From a virus, in the IMG/VR virus record IMGVR_UViG_3300017751_000309, positions 1-21,108 of that record: 21,108 bases of DNA. One strand, given 5' to 3'. A program made the translations under genes and the position numbers. The notes under the pieces were generated by a model that was given only the letters and a program-made list of their open reading frames with translations, did no database searches and was not told where the DNA came from. Positions 6,808 through 14,452 of the stretch are shown one piece after another; the first letter of the stretch is position 1; every line of letters begins with the position of its first letter.

Positions 6808-7386
6808 ATGAGAGAAAAAGATTTAAAAGAAGGTTTAGGCGAATTAGCTGATAGAGCTGAGCAAGACCACGAAGTACAAATGGCACGTGCCGAGTTATAC
6901 AAGGCCGCTAAGTATTCAATTAAACTACACGATATGCTTAAAGGTGTAAGTGAAGCAGAAGGCTTAGAAGGCTGGGTACAAGCAAAGATTACGAAAGCCG
7001 CAGACTATTTAAGTTCTGTTTATCATCACATGGATTACCAAGAAGCTGACGATAGTGCAATGGCTCCTGATGCACTAGATAGTATTTCAAGTGGTAAAGA
7101 TGAAGTTGGTGAAGGCAAAGGTAAAAGCAACAAACAAAAAGCTGCTATTGCAATTGCTAAGAAAGAAAAAGGCTACAAAGAATCATTAGCAGACAGATTA
7201 TCTGAAGCTGTTGCTATATGCGACGAGTGCGGTAACCCAAGTTATAAAACATTAGGGTTATCAGAAGATGAATTATCTGAAGTAGCTGGTCCTGAAAAGT
7301 GTTGGAAAGGCTACAAAAGAGCTGGAACACAAAAAGGCACTGGCAAGAACGCAGGCAAACGTGTTAATAAGTGCGTAAAGGCCTAA
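6808..7386 (+). CDS. Conserved T4-like marine phage late protein with Cys-paired tail
   Basis: 192 residues. The N-terminal 70 residues form a helical domain (LADRAEQDHEVQMARAELY, then AAKYSIKLHDMLKGVSEAE and EGWVQAKITKAADYL) that I recognise as well conserved in T4-like marine phages. A lysine-rich linker follows (about 105-125), then a CDEC pair (C138, C141) and a basic C-terminal module KCWKGYKRAG ending VNKCVKA (C165, C189). The start resembles a prohead protease site, DLKE|G at residues 5-9. It has its own late promoter and good Shine-Dalgarno, so expression should be late and strong. Function is unknown; a virion or internal capsid role is inferred. Confidence 0.75.
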   Translation: MREKDLKEGLGELADRAEQDHEVQMARAELYKAAKYSIKLHDMLKGVSEAEGLEGWVQAKITKAADYLSSVYHHMDYQEADDSAMAPDALDSISSGKDEVGEGKGKSNKQKAAIAIAKKEKGYKESLADRLSEAVAICDECGNPSYKTLGLSEDELSEVAGPEKCWKGYKRAGTQKGTGKNAGKRVNKCVKA

Positions 7387-7387
7387 T

Positions 7388-8260
7388 ATGGATTTTCAAA
7401 AACTTCAACAAAAACTATTCCAAATAGAACCAACTGATCGAGCTGCTGATAGAGCGGCGATGGTTGCAAGTATGCAAGGCGCTAACCCGCAAGAAAGTGT
7501 ACAAGTTGAAGAAAACTTCCTACAAGAAAGTGTAAATGTACCGCAAGGTACTATGCCAGTTGAAGGTAATTACAGCATAAGTGATTTTGCTAAACTAGCA
7601 GGCGTAACACTTAACGAAGGTAAACAAAAACATGGTAGTGCAGGTCAACTCAAAGGCAAGGATGCCTTTACTAAGAGTTCTAAACCAGGTGGCAACGAAT
7701 CACCACACCCTGCTAGAAATAAACTTGTTGGTGACAGCATGGACAATGATATTGAAGAAGGTCCAATCGATGCTGTTAAAGCTGTTAACAAATCCAAAGG
7801 TTTAGGCGGCGCATTTCAAACAGGTTATAATGCAACACAAAAAGGCGGAGCACTTGCTCCTGATGCTCTAAACAAAGCATTAAGCGGAGTATTTACAGGC
7901 AACGATAAGAAAGATAAAACAGACACTAAAGGCAAGAATAGTGTAGCTGATAAGTATGCAACATCAATACAAAACATACTTAAAGATCCTGCACTAAAAA
8001 GAGAACTATTAATACTAATGAAGAAGGCAAACTCAAAGAGTCAAATGAACTCTGAGGCACAAAAGAAACCTAAGAAACCGTTAATCAAGGCACGTAATCC
8101 GGGATACAAAGATCTACAAGCACTACGCACTAGTGGAGCAGGTGGTTCACATACGGATAAAACAAAAGTACTTCCACGTAAGCAAAAGTACAAAACAGAT
8201 CCTACTCAGGAATCTATCAAAGAAATGCTTTTTCGTAAATTAAACGAAAAAAGTTCTTGA
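7388..8260 (+). CDS. Conserved late phage protein, probably virion-associated
   Basis: 290 residues starting one base after the previous stop. The N-terminus (MDFQKLQQKLFQIEPTD) and a later VPQGTMPVEGNYSISDFAKLAGV segment (about 51-75) resemble late proteins of T4-like cyanophages. The middle is low-complexity, rich in Lys, Gly and Asn. A helical part (DKYATSIQNILKDPALKREL, about 188-207) precedes a very basic end with SGAGGSHTDK near 249-258. Several [L/I]xE|[G/S] sequences occur, including LQE|S and LNE|G. No enzymatic motif. Its stop codon lies inside the -35 box of the next promoter, marking the end of the late block. Confidence 0.65.
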   Translation: MDFQKLQQKLFQIEPTDRAADRAAMVASMQGANPQESVQVEENFLQESVNVPQGTMPVEGNYSISDFAKLAGVTLNEGKQKHGSAGQLKGKDAFTKSSKPGGNESPHPARNKLVGDSMDNDIEEGPIDAVKAVNKSKGLGGAFQTGYNATQKGGALAPDALNKALSGVFTGNDKKDKTDTKGKNSVADKYATSIQNILKDPALKRELLILMKKANSKSQMNSEAQKKPKKPLIKARNPGYKDLQALRTSGAGGSHTDKTKVLPRKQKYKTDPTQESIKEMLFRKLNEKSS

Positions 8261-8285
8261 CAAACCCTTCATAATACCGTATAAT
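8257..8285 (+). promoter_or_regulatory. Consensus sigma70 promoter for dsbA-like gene
   Basis: TTGACA at 8257-8262, a 17-base spacer, and TATAAT at 8280-8285: a perfect match to the vegetative sigma70 consensus in both boxes. Initiation is expected near 8292, then AAAGGAG at about 8300-8306 and the ATG at 8316. It lies over the stop of the last late gene and so starts the early/replication block. Confidence 0.88.
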
Positions 8286-8315
8286 AGTATATAAATTACT
8301 AAAGGAGATCCTCAT

Positions 8316-8576
8316 ATGGGAAGTCGTGTATTCGGTGCCGATGAAAAGGCAAAATTAGAAAGACTAGTAAATGAAGGCGTAACAGTCTATCAAGAAGTAG
8401 AAGACCTTACAGCAGGTCTAAAAGATACAGTTAAGGCTGTAGCTGAAGAACTTGACATTAAGCCAAGTTTAATTAACAAAGCAATTAAAATTGCACAAAA
8501 AGGTGACTGGGAAAGAGTTTCCGATGAGTTTGACGATCTTGAAACATTGGTCGTAACTGTCGGTAAGGACAAATAA
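8316..8576 (+). CDS. dsbA: DsbA-like double-stranded DNA-binding protein
   Basis: 86 residues, close to the 89 of T4 DsbA. Mostly helical, with FGADEKAKLERLVNEGV, then VKAVAEELDIKPSLINKAIKIA and a C-terminal DDLETLVVTVG. This pattern is what marine T4-like phages carry as the DsbA double-stranded DNA-binding protein. In T4 that small protein binds DNA at late promoters. The LxIKPSLINKAI segment looks like a DNA-contacting helix pair. The assignment rests on length, helix pattern and context rather than on a catalytic motif. It has a perfect sigma70 promoter and a strong Shine-Dalgarno and heads the run into the polymerase gene. Confidence 0.65.
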   Translation: MGSRVFGADEKAKLERLVNEGVTVYQEVEDLTAGLKDTVKAVAEELDIKPSLINKAIKIAQKGDWERVSDEFDDLETLVVTVGKDK

Positions 8577-8855
8577 GTGCAAGGGATTAAAGACTTTTAT
8601 AGAGATAGTCTCACCTCAGACCCGGTTGCACACTATGCAGAGATGATAGGTGCTGTTAGTGTTATTATAGGTAGCTCTATATTAACATGGACTGTACTCA
8701 CTCCAAGACCAGATATCTTCATACCGTTCTATTTTGTAGGAAGTTGTGCAAGTTTCTTTGGAGCATATAGACGTGGACTACCTTGGGTATTAGTACTCAC
8801 TGGTTGGTTCATTATTATGAACATCATAGCTCTTAGTAGACTATATATTATATAA
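8577..8855 (+). CDS. Small integral membrane protein, three predicted helices
   Basis: 92 residues from a GTG directly after the dsbA stop; AAGGAC about eight bases upstream serves as ribosome binding site. After a polar start (FYRDSLTSDPVAHYAEM) there are hydrophobic segments at about 24-42, 48-63 and 70-90, separated by short loops, one with YRRG on the presumed cytoplasmic side. There is no signal peptide cleavage site. It is probably in the inner membrane. Function is unknown; it is co-transcribed with dsbA and the polymerase gene. Confidence 0.65.
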   Translation: MQGIKDFYRDSLTSDPVAHYAEMIGAVSVIIGSSILTWTVLTPRPDIFIPFYFVGSCASFFGAYRRGLPWVLVLTGWFIIMNIIALSRLYII

Positions 8856-8890
8856 CGCCAATAGCAATAGCTAGGCATGTAGAAGGTTAA

Positions 8891-8906
8891 GTTGGCCATA
8901 AGCAAC
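8891..8906 (+). promoter_or_regulatory. Possible hairpin operator just before the polymerase ribosome binding site
   Basis: GTTG, an 8-base loop, then CAAC, lying immediately before TAGGAG (8908-8913) and the polymerase ATG at 8919. T4 gp43 represses its own translation by binding a small hairpin with an 8-base loop at this same place. The stem here is only four pairs and the loop differs from T4, so this is tentative. Confidence 0.3.
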
Positions 8907-8918
8907 GTAGGAGAATGA

Positions 8919-11591
8919 ATGAGTTATGTAGACGCAATGTTTGATCGCGACTCTGATATTATCAGAGTAGTTGAACGCAAAGACGGTAAAAGAGAATACC
9001 GCGAGTACAACGCAAAGTATACGTTTTACTTTAAAGACCAACGTGGCAAATACAAAAGTGTGTATGGCGATCCGCTAACACGTATTGTATGTAAGAACAC
9101 AAAAGACTTTAGAAAAGAAGTTGCTATTAACCGCGACAAAGATCTTTTCGAAAGCGACATCAATCCAATATTCCAATGTTTAAGTGAAAACTATCTTAAC
9201 CAAGATGGTCCTAAGATGAATATTGCATTCTTTGATATTGAGACAGACTTTGATCCTGAGAAAGGCTTTGCTGATCCTAGTGATCCGTTTATGCCTATTA
9301 CTTCTATATCTGTATACTTACAGTGGATGGAAACCATGGTGTGTCTTGCTGTTCCGCCTAAGACACTTACAATGGATCAAGCAAAAGCAGAACTTGAAGG
9401 CATTGAAAATGTAATGTTATTTGAAAAAGAAGGTGACATGATTGACACTTTCTTAACGCTAATTGAAGACGCTGATATTTTATCAGGTTGGAACAGTGAA
9501 GGTTATGATATTCCGTATACTGTAAACAGAACAAGTCGTGTACTAAGCAAAGATGATACACGCAGATTCTGCTTGTGGGGCCAATTGCCTAAGAAGCGTG
9601 AATATGAAAAGTATGGCAAGACAGCACAAACATTTGACTTAGTAGGTAGAGTACACTTAGATAGTTTAAACTTGTATCGTAAGTACACATATGAAGAACG
9701 TCATACATATCGACTAGATGCTATTGGTGAAATCGAAGTAGGCGAAAACAAAGTGCCATATGAAGGCACACTAGATCAACTGTATAACAATGACTTCCGT
9801 AAGTTTATTGAATATAACATACAAGATACAGCACTACTTGACAAACTAGACAAGAAACTACGCTTTATTGATCTATCAAATACTGTTGCACATGAAAACA
9901 CAGTGCTGTTACAAACAACTATGGGTGCTGTTGCTGTTACAGAACAAGGCATTGTTAACGAAGCACACAACAGAGGCCTACAAGTTCCTAATCGTAAAAG
10001 ACGCGACGACACTGAGAATACACAAGCGGCTGGTGCGTATGTTGCATTTCCAAAGAAAGGCTTGCACAAATGGGTAGCGTCAATGGATTTGAATTCACTG
10101 TATCCTAGTGTTATTCGTGCATTGAATATGGCACCTGAAACTATCATAGGACAGATACGTCCTGAGATATCAGAAGCCCGTGTGCATGAAGATATGACTC
10201 TTAAGAAAAAGTCATTTGCAGGTAGTTGGGAAGGACGTTTTGCAACAGAAGAATACGATGCTGTTATGGAACAACGTAAAGATATTCCTCTTACAGTTGA
10301 TTTTGAAGGCGGACAAACAGAAGTAATGAGTGGTGCTGAAATATACAAACTTATATTTGACTCACACAATCCTTGGATGCTTAGTTCGAATGGTACAATC
10401 TTTACACAGGAGTATGAAGGTGTTATTCCAGGACTACTAAAGCGTTGGTATGCTGAACGTAAAGACATGCAGGCACAACTTAAAAAAGCAAAAGATGCCG
10501 GCAATGCTGTTGAAATTGAATATTGGGATAAAAGACAGTTAGTTAAAAAGATTAACTTGAACAGTCTGTATGGTGCTATTCTTAATCCTGGTTGTAGATT
10601 CTTTGATAAACGTATTGGACAATCGACAACACTAACAGGACGTAGTATTGTTAAGCATATGTCAGCAGAAGTAAACAATTGTATCACAGGTGAATATGAT
10701 CATGTCGGTAAGGCAATGATATATGGCGATACTGACTCTTGTTACTTTAGTGCTTGGCCTATGCTAAAAGATGACGTCGAAAGCGGAAAACTTGAATGGT
10801 CTAAAGAAAAGTGTATTGCACTTATGGATCAGGTATGCGAACAAGCAAATACAACATTTGCAAAGTTTATGGCAGACGCATTTCATTGTCCAAAGTCACG
10901 TAGTGATGTTATTGCGGCAGGACGTGAAATTATTGCACAGTCGGGCTTGTATATTACTAAGAAGCGTTATGCGGCACTAGTAATTGATAACGAAGGCTTT
11001 AGAACAGACCTAGACGGTAAAGCAGGCAAGGTAAAGGCAATGGGCTTAGACTTGCGTAGATCAGACACACCTGTGTTTATGCAGGAGTTTCTAAGTGAAA
11101 TCTTGCTTATGGTACTTACTGATATTCCGCAAGCAGATGTTTTGCAACGTATTACAGAGTTCCGTAAGGAGTTTGAAAATCGTCCTGGTTATGAAAAAGG
11201 ATCTCCTAAACGTGCTAACAAAGTAGGACACTACAAACGTTTAGAAGAAAAGCAAGGCAAGGCAAATATGCCAGGTCATGTACGGGCAAGCATTAACTGG
11301 AATACGCTAAAGCGTATGAACGGAGACAAATACTCGCAAGAGATTGTTGACGGTATGAAAGTTATTGTTTGTAAATTAAAACAGAATCCGCTGGGTTACA
11401 CAAGTGTTGCGTATCCAACAGATGAATTACGTATTCCGGAATGGTTTAAAGAACTACCATTCGATGATTCAGCAATGGCGGAGACTATTATTGATAACAA
11501 ACTAGACAACTTGATTGGTGTGCTAAACTATCCATTAGAAGATACTAAGCAACATAATACATTTAGTAGTTTGTTTGATTTCGGAGAATAA
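8919..11591 (+). CDS. 43: Family B DNA polymerase, T4 gp43 type
   Basis: 890 residues, close to the 898 of T4 gp43, apparently complete and unsplit. The proofreading exonuclease motifs are present: FFDIET (D106, E108), WNSEGYDIP (D197) and YNIQDTALLD (D303). The polymerase motifs follow: DLNSLYPS (D390, motif A), KKINLNSLYGA (543-553, motif B) and YGDTDS (D604, D606, motif C). All catalytic residues are intact, so an active replicative polymerase with 3'-5' proofreading is expected, working with the clamp encoded at 13416. The ATG follows TAGGAG at good spacing. Unlike in some cyanophages and T4 relatives, I see no intron or split in the gene. Confidence 0.97.
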   Translation: MSYVDAMFDRDSDIIRVVERKDGKREYREYNAKYTFYFKDQRGKYKSVYGDPLTRIVCKNTKDFRKEVAINRDKDLFESDINPIFQCLSENYLNQDGPKMNIAFFDIETDFDPEKGFADPSDPFMPITSISVYLQWMETMVCLAVPPKTLTMDQAKAELEGIENVMLFEKEGDMIDTFLTLIEDADILSGWNSEGYDIPYTVNRTSRVLSKDDTRRFCLWGQLPKKREYEKYGKTAQTFDLVGRVHLDSLNLYRKYTYEERHTYRLDAIGEIEVGENKVPYEGTLDQLYNNDFRKFIEYNIQDTALLDKLDKKLRFIDLSNTVAHENTVLLQTTMGAVAVTEQGIVNEAHNRGLQVPNRKRRDDTENTQAAGAYVAFPKKGLHKWVASMDLNSLYPSVIRALNMAPETIIGQIRPEISEARVHEDMTLKKKSFAGSWEGRFATEEYDAVMEQRKDIPLTVDFEGGQTEVMSGAEIYKLIFDSHNPWMLSSNGTIFTQEYEGVIPGLLKRWYAERKDMQAQLKKAKDAGNAVEIEYWDKRQLVKKINLNSLYGAILNPGCRFFDKRIGQSTTLTGRSIVKHMSAEVNNCITGEYDHVGKAMIYGDTDSCYFSAWPMLKDDVESGKLEWSKEKCIALMDQVCEQANTTFAKFMADAFHCPKSRSDVIAAGREIIAQSGLYITKKRYAALVIDNEGFRTDLDGKAGKVKAMGLDLRRSDTPVFMQEFLSEILLMVLTDIPQADVLQRITEFRKEFENRPGYEKGSPKRANKVGHYKRLEEKQGKANMPGHVRASINWNTLKRMNGDKYSQEIVDGMKVIVCKLKQNPLGYTSVAYPTDELRIPEWFKELPFDDSAMAETIIDNKLDNLIGVLNYPLEDTKQHNTFSSLFDFGE

Positions 11592-11592
11592 T

Positions 11593-11706
11593 ATGAAAAT
11601 TAAGATGGAAGTGGAAATAGATACTGATAACAATCAAGACCTAAATACCATTGAAGAATTAATTGCAATGCTAAGAAACTTAGCAGAAAACTATTACGAG
11701 GAGTAA
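11593..11706 (+). CDS. Very small acidic protein of unknown function
   Basis: 37 residues, filling the space between the polymerase stop and the ATG at 11711. The polymerase end contains CGGAG, a usable Shine-Dalgarno, eight bases before this ATG. The product is acidic with a short beta-like start (MKIKMEVEID) and a helix (NTIEELIAMLRNLAENYYEE). The helix ends in GAG GAG codons that also serve as a ribosome binding site for the next gene. Reality is supported by position and signals only. Confidence 0.55.
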   Translation: MKIKMEVEIDTDNNQDLNTIEELIAMLRNLAENYYEE

Positions 11707-11710
11707 TATA

Positions 11711-11893
11711 ATGTGGACATTAGTATTTGTATACTTTTATGATGCAACGCCTTACGTTGAGCATGTAAGTACCCATACTAATATGGTAGAGTGTTTCCAA
11801 GCAAGAGAAGCATTAAGTGAAAATCATGGCAAAGGCGGAGGTTACTTTAAACCTGAACAGCAAGCTCTTTGTATTAACATGAACGAAAGTTAA
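11711..11893 (+). CDS. Small conserved phage protein of unknown function
   Basis: 60 residues starting MWTLVFVYFYD, with a central VECFQAREAL helix, a glycine-rich loop (GKGGGYF) and an end QALCINMNES. I associate this pattern with small proteins in T4-like phages. The first 12 residues are hydrophobic but too short for a membrane helix. GAGGAG upstream gives a good ribosome binding site. No function is known to me. Confidence 0.6.
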   Translation: MWTLVFVYFYDATPYVEHVSTHTNMVECFQAREALSENHGKGGGYFKPEQQALCINMNES

Positions 11894-11903
11894 AGGATGA
11901 TAA

Positions 11904-12233
11904 ATGAAATACAGTGAATGGGATATTGGCGGCGATGAAGTTAAAAACGATGATCGCTACATTGTAAAAGATAATACATTATTAAATAACTTGGTAGTAA
12001 GCAGTACAATGTTATCAGCTCATAAAAGTACAACTGGACATCGACATGCCGGGCAAGAAGAAGTATATATGTTTGTCAGCGGCAGTGGCCAGATGGAACT
12101 TGATCATAAAATATTTGATGTTACAGCAGGTGATACTGTACTAATTGAGGACAATGTATTCCACAGAGTACATAATAATACAGACTTTGGTTTAAAGTTT
12201 ATTTGTGTATTTGACGGTGGGAGGAATCACTAA
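11904..12233 (+). CDS. Cupin-fold protein, possible sugar-modifying enzyme
   Basis: 109 residues forming a single cupin barrel. Motif 1 is TTGHRHAGQEEVYMFVSGSG (about 43-62) with the two His and Glu metal ligands. Motif 2 is GDTVLIEDNVFHRVHN (about 77-92) with a fourth His. Metal ligands appear intact, so a metal-dependent isomerase, epimerase or dioxygenase or a small-molecule binder is possible. It is the first of three overlapping genes (cupin, TagD-like cytidylyltransferase, epimerase), which favours work on a sugar or polyol. AAAGGATG precedes the ATG; the stop overlaps the next start. Confidence 0.75.
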   Translation: MKYSEWDIGGDEVKNDDRYIVKDNTLLNNLVVSSTMLSAHKSTTGHRHAGQEEVYMFVSGSGQMELDHKIFDVTAGDTVLIEDNVFHRVHNNTDFGLKFICVFDGGRNH

Positions 12234-12649
12234 TGAAAGTAGGATTTACATGTAGTGCATTTGACTTACTTCACGCAGGACACGTACAAATGTTACGTGA
12301 AGCAAAAGAACAATGTGATTATCTCATATGCGGTCTGCAGGTTGATCCTAGTAATGATCGTAAAGATAAAAACTCTCCTATACAAACAGTAGTTGAGCGT
12401 TACACACAATTAAAAGCTGTAAGTTATGTAGATGAAATTATTCCTTATGGTACTGAAAAAGACCTTGAGGATATACTAGAATTATACACTATTAATGTAA
12501 GAATTCTAGGAGAGGAATATAGAGACAAAGAGTTTACAGGCAAAGATATATGTCGTAGACGTGATATAGAATTGTATTTTAACAATAGAGATCACAGATT
12601 TAGTAGCTCATACTTACGAGAAAGCGTTATAGAATCGGAAAAGCGATGA
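12233..12649 (+). CDS. Glycerol-3-phosphate cytidylyltransferase-like protein (TagD family)
   Basis: 138 residues, the family's usual size. MKVGFTCSAFDLLHAGHVQML shows the HxGH motif (HAGH at about 15-18), and RFSSSYLR near residues 122-129 takes the place of the RTSGISTT-type second motif. Family members transfer CMP from CTP to glycerol-3-phosphate, or use related nucleotides with other alcohol phosphates; the substrate here is not determined. A short strand-loop-helix core is intact, with no truncation. It overlaps the cupin gene by one base and the epimerase gene by four, so the three are translated together. CDP-glycerol or another CDP-activated group is the best guess. Confidence 0.8.
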   Translation: MKVGFTCSAFDLLHAGHVQMLREAKEQCDYLICGLQVDPSNDRKDKNSPIQTVVERYTQLKAVSYVDEIIPYGTEKDLEDILELYTINVRILGEEYRDKEFTGKDICRRRDIELYFNNRDHRFSSSYLRESVIESEKR

Positions 12650-13419
12650 ATATATTACTAACAGGTTCAAGTGGCTTTATAGGAAGTGAACTACTAAAGC
12701 GTTTAACACTAAAGTATGGACACAATGTACATACAATTGATATTGCTAATGGTGTAGAACAAGACTTAATGTTTTGTCAGTTTCCAAAAGAATCTACAAT
12801 TGATTTAGTAATACACTTAGCAGGTAAAAGCGGTGTACGTGAAAGCATCAAAGACCCTGCTAGTTATTGGTTAAACAACATCGAAGCAAGTAAACGCTTG
12901 TTTAATGCTTTCCCTGACACAAGAGTGCTTTATGCAAGCTCTAGTAGCGCATATGAGCCCGATTTAAACCCTTATGCGGCGTCTAAGTATTGCTTAGAAG
13001 AACTAGCAAGTCGTTACCCTAACACACTAGGTATGCGCTTTCATACAGTATATTCAGACATATGTCCTAGAAAGAATATGTTCTTTCAAAGACTACGCAA
13101 TGATACACTAGAATATGCTACTAGGCATTATAGAGACTTTGTTCATTTACAAGACTTGTTAGATGCTATTGATATACTAATAGCAAAAGTCAATGTAAAT
13201 GGAATAATTGATATAGGTACAGGAGCACCTGTACGTATTCAAGACCTTGCACCAAATGTACCCGTTCGCCTAAATACACCTGGAGAACGTGAATATACTT
13301 GTGCAAACACAGAAAAAATTAAAGCGTTAGGTTGGAAACCTAAATACTTTATAGAAAACTTCTTGACAAAAGAAGATAAAGGCAATATAATAAACATTAT
13401 AAACGGAGAACCCATATGA
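12646..13419 (+). CDS. NAD-dependent epimerase/dehydratase, short form
   Basis: 257 residues. The Rossmann glycine motif GSSGFIG (7-13) at the N-terminus and the catalytic YAASK (Y110, K114) with an upstream Ser cluster (YASSSSAY, 96-103) identify an extended short-chain dehydrogenase of nucleotide-sugar type. It is shorter than usual (about 310-340), with a reduced substrate-binding C-terminal lobe, but the active site is complete. It probably acts on an activated sugar made by the neighbouring cytidylyltransferase or the host. The gene overlaps its upstream neighbour by four bases. Its 3' end contains the promoter of the clamp gene. Confidence 0.82.
   Translation: MNILLTGSSGFIGSELLKRLTLKYGHNVHTIDIANGVEQDLMFCQFPKESTIDLVIHLAGKSGVRESIKDPASYWLNNIEASKRLFNAFPDTRVLYASSSSAYEPDLNPYAASKYCLEELASRYPNTLGMRFHTVYSDICPRKNMFFQRLRNDTLEYATRHYRDFVHLQDLLDAIDILIAKVNVNGIIDIGTGAPVRIQDLAPNVPVRLNTPGEREYTCANTEKIKALGWKPKYFIENFLTKEDKGNIINIINGEPI
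13363..13391 (+). promoter_or_regulatory. Consensus sigma70 promoter for the sliding clamp gene
   Basis: TTGACA at 13363-13368, 17-base spacer, TATAAT at 13386-13391, a perfect match, embedded in the last codons of the epimerase gene. Initiation is expected near 13398, then CGGAG at about 13404-13408 and the ATG at 13416. Confidence 0.88.
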
Positions 13420-14144
13420 AAGATATTTTACAAGACATTGTCGCTCACACACATGCACTAGGCTTTTTAAGTTTAGTAAAAGTAACAAGCGATACAGACA
13501 CAACAGTTGAAAGCATGGCTGAAGATAGATCTGTTATTTTAACAGCATCAACAAATAATCCTGTTGCAGAGTTTACAGGTACATTTGGTATGCCTAACTT
13601 AGATAAACTAAGTTTGCATTTAAAGAATCCTGAGTATCAGAAAGATGCTAAGATTGATGTAATACAAGCAGACCGTAATGGAGAAACTATTCCAACGCAC
13701 ATTCACTTTGAAAATGCGGCAGGTGACTTTGAAAATGATTATCGCTTTATGAACAAAGCAATCATTGAAGAAAAACTTAAGACTGTTAAGTTTAAAGGCG
13801 CACAATGGAACGTAGAGATTACTCCAAGCATGGCTAGTATTGCACGTATGAAACTAATGAGTGCGGCACATTCAGAAGAGCCTACATTTAATGTAAAGAC
13901 TACTGATGGTAACTTAGTGTTTAGTTTTGGTGATGCAAGTACACACGCAGGTGAGTTTGTATTCCAACACGGAATTGAAGGATCGCTACAACACCAATGG
14001 AGTTGGCCTGTAGCACAAGTACAAAGCGTCTTAAACTTAGACGGCGATGTAACAATGAGCATTAGTGATCAAGGTGCTATGATGATTAGTGTAGATAGTG
14101 GTATGGTCAAGTATGATTATATCTTACCAGCACAAAGTAAGTAA
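13416..14144 (+). CDS. 45: Probable sliding clamp (DNA polymerase processivity factor, gp45 type)
   Basis: 242 residues, near the 228 of T4 gp45. The chain alternates beta strands and amphipathic helices as in PCNA-like clamps: an N-terminal helix (DILQDIVAHTHAL), FGMPNLDKLSLHLKNPEY (about 57-74), a repeat of the fold after about residue 115, and a C-terminal strand block ending VDSGMVKYDYILPAQ. I recognise it as the divergent clamp variant of marine T4-like phages. It would encircle DNA and tether the polymerase encoded at 8919. Its own consensus promoter suggests high early expression, suitable for a stoichiometric replication factor. A non-clamp beta-rich protein is the alternative. Confidence 0.65.
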   Translation: MKDILQDIVAHTHALGFLSLVKVTSDTDTTVESMAEDRSVILTASTNNPVAEFTGTFGMPNLDKLSLHLKNPEYQKDAKIDVIQADRNGETIPTHIHFENAAGDFENDYRFMNKAIIEEKLKTVKFKGAQWNVEITPSMASIARMKLMSAAHSEEPTFNVKTTDGNLVFSFGDASTHAGEFVFQHGIEGSLQHQWSWPVAQVQSVLNLDGDVTMSISDQGAMMISVDSGMVKYDYILPAQSK

Positions 14145-14161
14145 AAAGAAAGAAATGTTTA

Positions 14162-14452
14162 ATGACGAGTTTTATTATTGATTGGTGGAATGTTATAATG
14201 GATAGTGATAAGAATCCATTATCTAACATTAAGGATCTAAGAGTCCGTCACATGGTGATGCAAATACTAGCATGGATGTGGTGTATTGCATTTACAGCAA
14301 TGACTGGTACTTGGATGTACTTGGGTGCTAACATACTAATACACACATTACTATTAGGTGCTGTATGTATAACAGTAGCAACATTTGAAGCTGCTAAACG
14401 CAAGCCTCAAATCTTTTACACATTACGTGGCAAAGGTGGCGAGCATGAGTGA
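14162..14452 (+). CDS. Small membrane protein, two predicted helices
   Basis: 96 residues. Residues 1-30 are polar and amphipathic (with IKDLRVRHMVMQ), followed by hydrophobic segments at about 34-53 and 57-76, then a basic tail (AAKRKPQIFYTLRGKGGEHE). It is probably an inner membrane protein with a cytoplasmic basic tail. The ribosome binding site is weak (AAAGAAA). The gene overlaps the next start by eight bases. Function is not recognised; the pair of small membrane proteins precedes the DNA-modification block. Confidence 0.6.
   Translation: MTSFIIDWWNVIMDSDKNPLSNIKDLRVRHMVMQILAWMWCIAFTAMTGTWMYLGANILIHTLLLGAVCITVATFEAAKRKPQIFYTLRGKGGEHE

Noticed and set aside
8452-8457. TTGACA inside the dsbA-like gene, and further copies at 9838 and 17154
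   Set aside because: No TATAAT-like sequence lies 16-18 bases downstream of any of them; they are ordinary codons.
8856-8918. Possible terminator or tRNA in the gap before the polymerase gene
   Set aside because: No stem followed by a T-run and no cloverleaf; only the weak hairpin before the ribosome binding site is visible. I saw no tRNA or terminator anywhere in the window.
9776-10687. Long open frame (303 residues) on the minus strand inside the polymerase gene
   Set aside because: It lies wholly antisense to a gene with every catalytic motif intact; its product is Ser/Leu/Cys-rich with no recognisable fold, as expected for a shadow frame.
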